From Axinella damicornis (Eukaryota; Porifera; Demospongiae; Axinellida; Axinellidae), in assembly GCA_963931865.1 (NCBI GenBank), contig OZ007511.1, positions 12,821,189 to 12,885,188 of the forward strand: a DNA stretch of 64,000 nucleotides, read 5' to 3'. Each line of letters begins with the position of its first letter. Position 1 is the stretch's first letter. Both the position numbers and the translations under genes were made by a program. The notes under the pieces were generated by a model that worked only from the letters and a program-made list of their open reading frames with translations, ran no database searches and had not been told where the DNA came from. Positions 34,057-45,489 of the stretch are shown here, one piece after another.

Positions 34057-35504
34057 ATGCAACGCCCTCTCACTCTGGAGGAAGTCACCAGTGCTATCCG
34101 GGCATTCAAAGCTCAAGTGGAGAGCTCCAGTCAACGCCCTCAACAATGCAAGGTTTGTACATGCAGGGAGGGTGCAGTGCACACATTAGTGTGCACATAT
34201 AGGGAGGGGGGTTGCATAGTCTCAGGAGCTCATATAGCCAGTTTTCAATGCTAGAAGTACAAAGGATGGAGAACCCTCCATTCAAACAATGACAGAGTCT
34301 GCATGGGTATATACGAGGCTTGGGATTGCAACATAACTACTTCAGAGACGAAGAGATTTCTTCTATGGTAGGCTGTTCTGCACACTCACTTGCATTATCC
34401 TTCCAGCTTGTTGTCACCTCGACGTCCTGGGATCAAGGCTACTCATAACTGATTCCATTGTTGCTAAACTGAAACTATCCAACTCTGTCGGCTATTAATT
34501 ACCTCTTACACAAACAAGTGCTACACATTATCAGACATTCACAAGAAGGTGCAAGTGATTCTCAAATGCTTTACTATACGCCACAGGTCACACTCCTGCA
34601 CCCCCGTGCTACTCTGGAGTGGAGTCAGTGCACCAACCTACCAGTGGGGATGTGTAATACCCAGGCAGTGGTCCTCAACAACAAAGTCTATGTTGGTGGG
34701 GGGATCACGGAAGATTGTACAACAAACACCAACATCTACACCTATGACCCCACCATGGACACATGGGAGACACTCCAGAGCCCCACCTACTACCAAGCAC
34801 TCACCACCTACCACAACAAGCTGCTACTGGTGGGAGGAGAGGAGTCCTCTACTGGTCAAACCACCAACCAGCTCTGGGTCTTTGAGGAAGGAGAGCAGAC
34901 CTGGACCCAGCCCCTCCCTCCCATGCCAACCAGACGGTCCAGAGCATCAGCCGTGAGCACCCAAGACCACCTCATTGTTGCAGGTGGTTACATTAGAGGA
35001 CACGGAAACCTCGACACAGTTGAAGTGTTTGATGGGCAGCAGTGGGTGACAGGTGACCCACTACCAATGAGGTGCCGGTTCATGATGTCCGCCAGCCATG
35101 ATGGACACTACTACCTGATGGGTGGCTGGGGACAGGATACCTCTGTGTTCTACACTTCCCTGCAGTCCCTTGTTGACAAGGCTATCCAGCATCCTCCCAC
35201 CTCACACACCAACACTGACCAGCCCTCAGTCTGGAAGACACTCCCAAACACCCCACATCCACACTCCAGCACCACCATATTTGGAGGGGCACTGGTGGCT
35301 GTTGGTGGCCGCCCCAATCGATCCTCCCTACACCTCTACTCCCCTCTCACCCAGTCATGGCTGCCAGCTGGGGAGATGCCCGTGGGGGTGGACTGTACCT
35401 GCACAGTCACACTGCCCACTGGAGAGATGATGGTCATCGGAGGAAGGACTAGGGATACATTCAACTCACCACTTGTGTACAAGGCTTGTGTCAAACTGCA
35501 GTAA
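34057..35504 (+). CDS. Kelch propeller protein, array copy 11 (intact)
   Basis: The coding sequence joins 34057-34152 and 34587-35504 (337 residues). Exon 1 is MQRPLTLEEV with the RPQQCK ending. The rest is almost identical to copy 9, so the duplication is very recent. The upstream region is not the standard TATA module. The frame upstream of the ATG is also open, so transcripts starting farther left could extend the N-terminus; I chose the ATG shared by the family. Confidence 0.88.
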
Positions 35505-36186
35505 CTTTATCTACATGCACTGTGCCTACATATGTGCCTATAGTCACTCCACACCAGTAATATACCTATCTACATACATTGCCGTATAATATAAGATGTG
35601 AAGCACACACAATACGATAATTAACTTGTATCGCACTGCACGTATTGTATGCGTTACACATACTGTCTCTATCAACTTACCACTCTGTTGGAGTCTCTGG
35701 TGGTGACCTCCAAAACTGGTCTAGATGAATGCATAAACTCACGGTTCCATCAATTATCACTCCCACAAAGTGTGATGGTTCAGACAGAACTGCAGCTTGG
35801 GTATGGTCAAGTGAACTACAAGCTCAAAAACTGACCTTCAATGTAGTCTGGTTGCCTTGGTAAAGAGTTAGTAGCTCGTATGGGCTATTGAATGTGTTGA
35901 TGGGCTAGTTGAGTGTGAATAGCTAGCTAGGGTGAGTAGGAGGAATGTTTGTCAGGATACTGAAGTGCCCAACGGCCAGTCAGGAAGACGAGTGCATGGC
36001 ATCCTTCCTACAGTTCCCAGGCCAAGGTAGTATAGAAAGTTGACCTATTGGGCTGTTTCAGTCGGGTTCACCGTTGGCTCCACCTTCATGATATAGCTGG
36101 AATGTGTGCAAGCTTGCTCCACTCTAGGGCCATTGAGAGGGAGTAGATTTGTGGATGAAACTTCGAAATGAGCGGGGCAAGAGTGC
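35505..36186. other. Spacer of the third two-gene unit, left part
   Basis: No gene is seen. It matches 15723-16395 and is then interrupted by the CACTA element; the rest of the spacer resumes at 40702. Confidence 0.75.
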
Positions 36187-36199
36187 CACTATGGGAATA

Positions 36200-37170
36200 T
36201 AGGCATCTGAAATAGTTCTGACAAAGACTGGCCTGACCCCCCTGAATTTCATCTGACTTTCCTCTCAAAACAATCCAAATATGTTCTGAGTTAGTATGAA
36301 TTTTCAGAAGATACTCATACTATATTCAGAACATTTAAGAAGGTTTTTATACTATTTTCAGATGCTACATTTATCATTGGAGCATGTAAATATATTCTGA
36401 TAGTCTTCTGAAAACATTCTGATAACATTTATAGCCAAGCTCATGGCTCCGGTATCTGAATTTGTTCTGACATCCTTCTGAATTAGCTCTGAATATGATC
36501 TGATAACATTCTGAACATTCTGCCAGGCTCATTGCTTGAGTATCTGAATCTAGTCTGATAACCTTCTGGATATAATCTGAATCGGATCTGAAAACGTTCT
36601 GACAAAGATTGGCCAACATTCTGGATTCCATATGATTTTCCTCTGAAAACAATCCAAATACGTTCTGATTTAATATCTGAAAATAGTATAAATACCATCT
36701 TAAACTTTATCTGAATATAGTATGAGAATCTTCTGAACATTCAGAGCAAATTTATCATTGGAGCATCTGAATGTATTCTGATAGTCTTCTGAAAACATTC
36801 TGATAATATTCTGAACATTTAGCCTAGCTCACGGCTTGAGTATCTGAATTTGTTGTGATATAACCATCTGAATTTGTTCTGAATCGGATCTGATAATATT
36901 CTGAACAGTCATCCAGGCTCATTGTCAAAGTATCTGAATGTGTTCTGATAACAATCTGAATGGGTTCTGATTCAGATCTGATAATATTCTGAACATTCGG
37001 CCAAGCTCATTATTTGAGTATCTGAATTTGTTCTGATAATATTCCAAATTTGTTCTGAATTGAATCTGATAATATTCTGAACATTCAGCAAAGGGAGTAT
37101 CTGCATTTGTTCTGATAACGTTCTGATAATCCTTGGAAGTTTCAGAATTGGACGATCTGAAGTTGTTGAA
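36200..37170. repeat. Left subterminal repeat array of the CACTA element
   Basis: Dozens of TCTGAA and TTCTGATAA motifs spaced about 10-40 bp apart, with a larger period built around ACATTCTGCCAGGCTCATTG-like blocks. Confidence 0.85.
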
Positions 37171-39531
37171 AGTTGTTGATGTATATGCACGTATTATGAA
37201 TCACAAATAGGAGTACACAACAGTAACGTAATTAACACAAAAGCAACTCTGTTCTGTTCTATTGTTTATTTCTCCTTGGCACCTGTCTCCCCTGTAACAC
37301 AGTGTCTGTATCATGCGCACCACTCCCATGACGTATCCTTTATACATTTGAGATCGACCTTCCATGAAGATGTCATCTTTCTATAATAAAACACAATGTT
37401 TTGCAAGTGTGATATCACAATGTAGTAGTGTTGATCAATTGTTTTGTAGATCCAACAGGACTTGGTGTCTGCCAAAGCTAGACAGCTCCCAGGTTTGCAT
37501 GGCAGTTGATAAAACAAGGAGACTGGACTGGGACTGGACTGAAACTTGTGTAACTTTTCCCCATGCACAGTGTTAGAGAATTGGGCTAGCTATTTACTCA
37601 CTATCGAGTGAAAACTGCACCAGTGGACTCGCAGGTAGCGCAAAGCTAATAGCTTACTGTTCATTCCAGTTAATGCACATGTCACATGACGACCATGCTC
37701 AGTTGAGTTGAAGGTAGCAATGGTGACCGAAGGGAAGAGAAAATGATTTTACAGTACTCACAACTTTGCCAGCAAGGCGACGAGCGTCGGCACATAAGGA
37801 TCAGTGAACAACAGCGATCACAACTGTGTGGTCAGTATCTTTGTTGGCCATTCCTAAGAGCTGTACTGGTAACGAAAGTAGAAGAGGGTGCTCGAGCAAA
37901 GATGGTAACATTATATAAAATGGGTGCATGCCTTCTATTGTAATAATGACGTGCCAGTCTTGCATAAGTATATACTGGTGTTCCAGCTCTATGCACCCTA
38001 ACACTTACATACACTTCCTGCCGGTGCTTCATAATGGCTTAAAAGAGCACATGACAATGACTGATAGCAGGAAATTAGTGATGACAATAAACAGCCTGTT
38101 TCTGTAACACAGTATACAGCCAGTTATTGCTATTGAAAGAAAAAAATTCATCCAGTCCCAGTTCAGTCCTTGTTTTAGCAAACGCCGGTTTGCATACCTT
38201 AATGTCACTACAATCTCCCTTAATGTCACTATTATTATTATTGGGATGTAGCAGATTGGTGAGTATATATTATTAATTTTCATGTCTTTAACAGGTAGCA
38301 ACGGTTGTATTAGTATAATACCGATTCTCAGAAGTAATCCGGTGCCGGATAGCTCCCTGTGCAGCGCTGCTGCTCCCCGATTGCGTCCGCTTCAGCTGCT
38401 GCTCCTCGCGCGATTGCATCGATCCGTTTCAACTGCCATGCTGCTGCAGCGCTGAGCTCCCGGCTTGCATCACCTTATGGCTCGCTCCAATCAATGCACT
38501 TCATGTATGTGACATCCATGCTGCAAACAATATTTTTTGGCGGGTTCAAAATTAGCGATTTTTCTCAATTCACTAAAAGTAATTCCTACAAATAATAGTG
38601 ACCTTAAGGTAGCTTACAACAGCCCATGAGCCATACCAGTAGTGAGTGATATAGACCCGTTGCAGTTACGTCACGGTTTCTGAGGCATTTCTGTGTACTA
38701 TCCAGAAGCCGCCATCTTGGTGTACCGTCATACACTGGCTTCATATGCAGTATCAGTCAAATCGTGCCTTGCATCACTGGTAAGCGTCTATACAGCTTTA
38801 TTTGCCTACACAGCAATCCCATTTTACAACTAGAAATATTGTTGGTGCATGATTGCATTTGCCGAGATCACCGTAGAAGCTACTATCTCCAAAAATGCTA
38901 CCCGTCCGTATATTCTCAAAGTGATGACGTCAGCTGCAATGGGTCTATTATGGGCGAGACACCAGCCAAATGTTTGTTGCATGTCCAGCAATAGGTAGGT
39001 CCTACATGAGTGGTCTCTGTCCAAACATGGCTCGCCCCAATAACCAGTCCACGGCCATTTAGTTAGTACATGCATGTTAAACATTTGCATGCATGCTACT
39101 TACCTCAAGTTCAGCATAAAGACTTTGCCTTCCTGTTTGACTCCACACCTGGGGAACAGCTTCCGGCAAATTGAAGCCTGGGGAACAACTTCGAGCAAAT
39201 TGAAGGTCTTCCAAAGGATGATCTAGTGGATCTGTGAGGACCACTTCCCATGAAGAGGAGCAGATAAACCTCACTTGCTGCCCATGTCACCTTTCGTACC
39301 CACCTGAAATTATGAATTTTGTCATGTCATAGCATGGACAAACAAAAAGAACGCGAGTTCCTTGCTATTCTATTAAACATTGAAGCAGGTACATGCTGGA
39401 AGCTAAAGCCTATACTTGTACATCTGTGATACCCTAGGTAAGGTGTTTTAATTTTTATCTCCAAGCCCTTTCAGCCTAAGGCTAGCTGGTCTCCCAAGCT
39501 ATAGCTAGGGGAGCAAATTATAGTGGAGCAA

Positions 39532-39604
39532 CAGGTGGGATTCGAACCAGGGACTTATGGTCCACAGTCAAATGCTTTAGTCACTTGGCCACAAGTCACT
39601 CCCA
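39532..39604 (-). repeat. tRNA-like (SINE-type) sequence
   Basis: The minus strand has an A-box-like TGGCCAAGTGAC and a B-box GGTTCGAATCC about 43 nt apart. The T-arm and anticodon stems do not pair well, so this is more likely a tRNA-derived SINE remnant than a working tRNA. It lies inside the CACTA element. Confidence 0.4.
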
Positions 39605-39889
39605 ACCCTAGCAGCGCTCATGGCCTGCTGTACTTAATAATTAGCTAGCCACACAAAAGCGCTTACCGTTCATGCCGTTCTTTGTGCCACGATGAGTAAC
39701 TCAGTCTCTCTCAGTCTGGTTTGGTCCACTTCTCGCCGCTTCTGTACAAACTATAGCAACTGATCTTGCTATTCCTACCGTCATTCGCTCCAAAAACTAG
39801 GTAGTCTGGAGATACAAACAGGGAGCCAAGGTGCGATGACTCAGCAACATTCAAATAGGCTAGTACCTAATGGGTTAACAAGCAATTCT

Positions 39890-40690
39890 CAGAAATCAGA
39901 ACAACTTCAGATCAATTTCAGATAGTCTACCCATTCCGAATAAAGTCAGATATTGAACTTCAAGGTTAGATGGTATTCAGATGTTTGAGTTTCAGAACTA
40001 TTTCAGATGCACACCATCCGTTCAGAATACATTCAGATAATAATGAGCCCTTCAACTTGTTTAGATGGTATTCAGATGTTAGAGTTTCAGAACCATTTCA
40101 GATGCACACTTGTTAGATGGTATTCAGATGCTTGAGTTTCAGAGCTATTTCAGATGCACAACATCCGTTCAGAATAAATTCAGATAATGATGAGCCCTAC
40201 AACTTGTTTAGATGGTATTCAGATGTTTAAGTTTCAGAACCATTTCAGAATCACACTTGTTTAGATGGTATTCAGATGTTTGAGTTTCAGAACTATTTCA
40301 GAATCACACTTGTTTAGATGGTATTCAGATGTTTAAGTTTCAGATACAGTATCGATTCAGAACATATTCAGTGCCAGCATTTCAGAACGTAGTCAGATAC
40401 TGACGAGTGTTAAAAATCACTTAGATGGTTTTCAGATGTAGTCTCCGATATACAGATCATTTTCAGAAGATGTTATTCAGACAATTTTCAGAAACAGTCT
40501 TATATTCAGATCATTTTCAGATGAACCTGAAAAAAAACGACTGCAAAGTTCAGATGGTTTTCAGTTATTCACGTAATTTCAGATGTACTATGCTAGCACA
40601 TCTGCCAAAAACTGCAATTTTTTCAGAAGTTTCTCATGGCACTCAATGGTATTCAGTGTGTTTTTGGATGCACTTCAGAAGAAAAGCCTC
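39890..40690. repeat. Right subterminal repeat array of the CACTA element
   Basis: Many TTCAGATG and TTCAGAAC motifs, the inverted counterpart of the left array. A larger repeated unit contains TAGATGGTATTCAGATGTTT. Confidence 0.85.
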
Positions 40691-40701
40691 CAATAGTGTG
40701 C

Positions 40702-41729
40702 ATTGATGTTGCTATGTGCTCCTGGGGGGGGGGAGTCTCCCTAGTTATATAGGGAGTAGGTCTACTTGGGCTCAGATTTCATTTTGTTTACAGCCAGGTT
40801 AGCCAAAACTCTTGTGTTAGAGGATAACTATGCCACAGACTGGGTCCCATTATGTAGGTATCTTTGTGGCCTGTTTTGAGGATAACAACACCACAGAATA
40901 GTAACTGTTGTCATCGCAAGTGACATCATCATGTAGGGCATACCATGCTGACTACTGAAGTTCACAATCAGTGTGATTATCCAGCCTCCACCCCAGGATA
41001 GGGGAGGGAGGGAGGGAGGGAGGCCTGCGAATGAGGCTAGTTGGCACCCACTTGTCGTGACCTGCCAAAACCTACATCCAAATAGTAGAGTTGCTTTAAT
41101 TGGGAAGAATTCTGTTTCCACTGTTCAGCTAAGCTAGTACAGCTACTCAAGTGGCGGGTGAACTTTCCAGATCGGATTTCAAGATCTGACTCTGTAACAG
41201 TGTACATAGACCCTGTATTTCTGTCAAATGGCTATTCTCACAAAGCGTGATGGTGGGAGTAGCCTGGTTCCCAGGCCATAGGAGAAATAACCTGGAAACT
41301 GACACAAGTTCAATCTGTTACTTCCTCTGTTGGCAGTACTCAAAACGTTGTCACATGACACCAATTGCTCGTGTTAAATGTCACAGTCACACCAATTCCA
41401 TTGCAATAGTACATTTAGTTGCTCACTCGATCGCGCTAGTGTATGCACTCTGTACGACTTCTGCTTGACTTCGGTAGTGCATCAAACAGTTGCTTCCACG
41501 AGCAGGAAATTCCTGCTCTCAGCTGCTGGAAAAATCGTAGCATCACATGCACTAATCGCTATTCACTGCTTGAATAGGATCATGCAATTGTTAGGATGTA
41601 ACACCTGCATACAGTTTGAACCAGCAGAAGTTGCCAGCCCATGGCCTGGGAATGAGGCCAGAGTGGGAGAAATCAAAGAGCTGATTAGAACCAAATCTAG
41701 AATCAGCAAAGTTACTAATCAGTGCACAG
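40702..41729. other. Spacer of the third two-gene unit, right part
   Basis: No gene is seen. It continues the spacer interrupted at 36186 and closely matches 16396-17426. Confidence 0.75.
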
Positions 41730-41828
41730 CGATGACATCACTGGTGTATTTACATCAGCAATTTACACCCACAGACCAACAACTGTCCAGTGGGCAAGCA
41801 TGAACCTGCACAAGTGCACACTATAAAA
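41730..41828 (+). promoter_or_regulatory. Promoter module of Kelch copy 12
   Basis: Conserved module with TATAAAA at 41822-41828. The longer leader (about 170 bp to the ATG) is like copies 7 and 8. Confidence 0.7.
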
Positions 41829-41999
41829 GTCTGTGAGTGCAGTTGGTAAGTCCGAAGAGAAATGCAGACTTAGATATTGATGTTTCTTTCAGAGATCTTG
41901 AGTTTGACACGGGAGCCAATATTATATTTCTAGCAGCGCAATACCAGTGCATGAAGTAATTGCCTATGTTCTGCTAGAAATAGATATCTACAAGCCAAG

Positions 42000-43970
42000 A
42001 TGCAACGCCCTGTTACTCTGGAGGAAGTCACCAGTGCTATCCGGGCATTCAAAGCTCAAGTGGAGAGCTCCAACCAACGCCCTCAACAACGCAAGGTTTG
42101 CAATTGTGTACATGCAGGGAGGGGTTGCATAGCCTCATACTCAGGTGTTCATATCCTACAGTTTTCAATGCTCATACGTAGTACAAAGGATGGCAGAGTC
42201 TGGGTATGAGGCTTGGGGATGCATCTTAACTACTTCAGAGGGTCACTGGCTGGACTCACTGGACTGGACTCACTGGACTGGACTCACTGGACTGGACTCA
42301 CTGGACTCACCCAGAATTGTTTAAAAGCGCCTTTTTCAGTGTAGGACAGAAGCTCAATATGCTTAGTTGTTTGTTGAAGCATCTTTCGCCGACATATTCG
42401 TGCTTTTCCTCGAGTCAGTACGGGTCAAAGGTCACGTGCATATTTAATGAGCTTCAATCATCGTTGTAGATGATACAGGAATAATATTTCTGTATCCTAT
42501 GCTTCACCAAAGGGCTGGAGTTTGGTTTCTACACTAAATAAATGCTCTTCTAATCTTTCCATTGAAGCTTATTAAATATGCACGTGACCTTTGACCACTG
42601 CTTACTCGAGGAAAGTCACGAAAGACGCTACAACAGGCCGAGCAATCAACTTTAGTGAATGAATAAGTATCTTTAGCTTCTGTCCTACGTTGAAAAGGGC
42701 TGGAAAAGGCATTTCACAGAATTTTGGGTGAGTCCAGTAGTCCAGTCCAGTGTCCAGTCCAGTGAGTCCAGTCCAGCGATTGTAGACAGCCACTTCAGAG
42801 TAAGTGAATCCATTCACTGCACAGACAAAGAGATTTCTTCTGTGGTAGGCTGTTCTCACACTCACTTGCGTTATCCTTCCAGCTTGTTGTCACCTGGACG
42901 TCCTGGGATCAAGACTACTCATAAACACTTCCATTGTTGCTAAAGTGAAACTATCCAACTCTGTCTGCTAGTAACTCATACACACACACACACACAAGTG
43001 TTTCACATTGTCAAGAAGCTGCAAGTTATTTCCAAATGTTTCACTGTACACCACAGGTCACCCTCCTGCACCCCCGTGCTACTCTGGAGTGGAGCCAGTG
43101 CACCAACCTACCAGTGGGGATGCGTGATGCCCAGGCAGTGGTCCTCAACAACAAATGCTATGTTGGTGGGGGATATTCCACTACAGACAACAACATCTAC
43201 ACCTATGACCCACCATGGACACATGGGAGACACTCCAGAGCCCCACCAGGTACTCAGCACTCACCACCTACCACAACAAGCTGCTACTGGTGGGAGGATG
43301 GGAGGCCTCTACTGGTCAAATCACCAACCAGCTCTGGGTCTTTGAGGAAGGAGAGCAGACCTGGACCCAGCCCCTCCCTCCCATGCCAACCAGACAGTCC
43401 ACAGCATCAGCCGTGAGCACCCAAGACCACCTCATTGTTGCAGGTGGTAACAATGTTGGTGGAGACAGGAGACACCTCGACACAGTTGGAGTGTTTGATG
43501 GGCAGCAGTGGGTGACAGCTGACCCACTACCAATGAGGTGCTGCAACATGAAGTCCACCAGCCATGATGGACACTACTACCTGATGGGTGGCTGGGGACA
43601 GTATATCTCTGTGTTCTACACTTCCCTGCAGTCCCTTGTTGACAAGGCTACCCAGCATCCTCCCACCTCACCCACCAACACTGACCAGCCCTCAGTCTGG
43701 AAGAGACTCCCAAACACCCCACATCTGCACTCCAGCACTACCATATTTGGAGGGGCACTGGTGGCTGTTGGTGGCTACCCCAATCGATCCTCCCTACACC
43801 TCTACTCCCCTCTCACCCAGTCATGGCTGCCAGCTGGGGAGATGCCCGTGGGAGTGGACTCCACCTGCACTGTCACACTGCCCACTGGAGAGATGATGGT
43901 CATCGGAGGAAGGACTAGTGATACGATCTACTCACCACTCGTGTACAAGGCTCGTGTCAAACTGCAGTAA
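42000..43970 (+). pseudogene. Kelch array copy 12, 1-nt frameshift
   Basis: Exon 1 is 42000-42095 (SSNQRPQQRK). Exon 2 starts at 43057. In blade 1 the codons for YDPTM read TATGACCCACCATGG: one C is missing compared with all sister copies (about 43207). The frame is lost and stops at 43416, while the other frame stays open to TAA at 43968-43970. Blades 2-5 match copy 6, and the end and downstream DNA match copy 7. A single-base loss in a short C run could be a real mutation or an assembly error. Confidence 0.7.
42241..42791. mobile_element. Foldback-type element, 551 bp, 9-bp duplication
   Basis: The whole element is one long inverted repeat: the left half has GGACTGGACTCACT units, AGAATTGTTTAAAAGCGCC and GGTCAAAGGTCACGTGCATA, and the right half has the complements. 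The flanks are 9-bp repeats ACTTCAGAG (42232-42240 and 42792-42800); copy 7 has a single ACTTCAGAG. It lies in the intron of copy 12. Confidence 0.85.
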
Positions 43971-45220
43971 CTTGACCACGTAACATGTACCTGTGTATGT
44001 CACTCCACACCAGTATCACCTAGCTACATTTTCAGAATGCAACTTCATCTCAGATCTGAAGCATAAACAACATCATTAATCCTAACTTGTATAACACTAC
44101 ACAGTATGTCATACTGAGGTCCACAATTTCAGCAGCTTGTGTATAATATGGTCAAGTAAACTACTCAAAAACTGACCTTCAATGTACTCTTCAATGTGCT
44201 GATGGGCTAGCCGAGTGTGAGCTAGCTAGGGTGAGTAAGCTACTGAAGCGTCCAACGGCCAGTCTGGAAGATGAGTGCGATCCTACAGTTCCAAGGCCAA
44301 GGTAGTCTAGAAAATTGACCTTTGGTCTGTTTCGGCAGATATATACCATTTCTGCTAACATAATAGCTTCTGAAGTCAAGAGACAGTGGTTCAGAACTAA
44401 GATTTGAATTTGACAGGCTTTCAAGATTTGACTCTGTGATGCTGGCCATAGTACCAGTGTTTCTGCCACATTTAGCCTCACAACTTGCTAACTGGTCTAG
44501 ACGATTGCTTCAACTCACACTCTCATGATTGCCACTCCCACAAAGGGTGATGGGTTCTTAAGGGCTTGTTCCCAGGCCGAGAAACAACCAGCCAACTCGT
44601 GCGAGTTCAAACTGATACTCCCGCTGCCAGGAAGTCACCAGACACAATCAAGTTTCAGAACCTCGTCACATGACAATAGTAAACCCAATTGCTCATGTGT
44701 TGAAATGTCACAGTCACGCCCATTCCATTGCAATACTCTATCCCACTAGTGTTGATGCTCTGCACAATAATTTTTGCTTGAATCCACGAGCAGGAATGTC
44801 ACGTTCTCAGTGCACACCAATTGACATTCATCGCTTGCAGGAGATCGATCAATTGGCGCAAGTTGAACTCTCAGAAGTTGCCAGGCCACTTCTCCTACAG
44901 CCTGGGAACGAGGCCATTTCTCCTAAAGCCTGGGAACGAGGCCATTTCTCCTACAGCCTGGGAATGAGGCCATTTCTCCTACAGCCTGGGAACGAGGCCA
45001 TTTCTCCTACAGCCTGGGAACGAGACCATTTCTCCTACAGCCTGGGAACGAGACCATTTCTCCTACAGCCTGGGAACGAGCCCATTTCTCCTACAGCCTG
45101 GGAACGAGACCATTTCTCCTACAGCCTGGGAACGAGCCCATTTCTCCTACAGCCTGGGAACGAGACTAAAGTGGCAGAAATTGAAGAGCTACCAATTCCA
45201 ATGTTGACTAATTAGTGGAC
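43971..45220. other. Intergenic spacer of the Kelch unit
   Basis: No gene is seen. It matches the spacers after copies 6 and 7 and ends in the 28-bp array. Confidence 0.7.
44887..45172. repeat. 28-bp tandem array, 10 units
   Basis: Units of GCCTGGGAACGAGACCATTT plus CTCCTACA recur at an exact 28-bp period (44900, 44928 ... 45152). Variation is mostly GAGGC/GAGAC/GAGCC. The unit length is not a multiple of three, yet one frame stays open across the array by chance. Confidence 0.95.
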
Positions 45221-45321
45221 AGTGATGACATCACTGGTCTATTTACATCAGCAATTTACACCCACAGACCAACAACTGTCCCGTGGGCAAGCATGAACCT
45301 GCACAAGTGAACACTATAAAA
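45221..45321 (+). promoter_or_regulatory. Promoter module of Kelch copy 13
   Basis: AGTGATGACATCACT palindrome, TCTATTTACATC, and TATAAAA at 45315-45321. Confidence 0.7.
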
Positions 45322-45489
45322 GCCTTTTGAGTGCAGTTGGTATATAGAGAAAAGTCAAGACTTTCTGAAAACAGCTGCTAGGTACCATAACGTGTCTTTC
45401 AGAGACCTTGAGTTTGAGAGGAGTCAAGAAATATTTCCAACACAAGTGCATGCAGTCATTGCCTACGTTCTGGATATCTACAAGTCAAG

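Larger units (their letters stand above)
36187..40698. mobile_element. CACTA (EnSpm) DNA transposon, 4.5 kb
   Basis: The ends read CACTATGGGA on the left and, in complement, CACTATTGGA on the right. The flanks are 3-bp repeats TGC (36184-36186 and 40699-40701). The two sister spacers have the empty site AGAGTGCATTGATG. Subterminal arrays of short motifs (TCTGAA, TTCTGATAA) fill 36200-37170, with the complement (TTCAGA) at 39890-40690, typical for CACTA elements. The 2.7-kb interior has no long open frame, so the copy looks non-autonomous or has decayed. Confidence 0.88.

Noticed and set aside
39334..39388. Exon-like start MDKQKEREFLAILLNIEA before a GTACAT donor inside the CACTA element
   Set aside because: Only 18 codons, and no matching next exon or recognised family; not enough to call captured host coding sequence.
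39532..39604. Functional tRNA gene on the minus strand
   Set aside because: A and B boxes are present but the T-arm and anticodon stems do not pair; kept only as a tRNA-like repeat.
42130..42240. Possible cassette exon inside the Kelch intron (CTCCAG acceptor to AGA|GTAAGTG donor in copies 7 and 12)
   Set aside because: The open frame does not match the phase-0 exon 1, the donor is changed in copies 3, 6 and 10, and the direct exon 1 to exon 2 join works in every copy.
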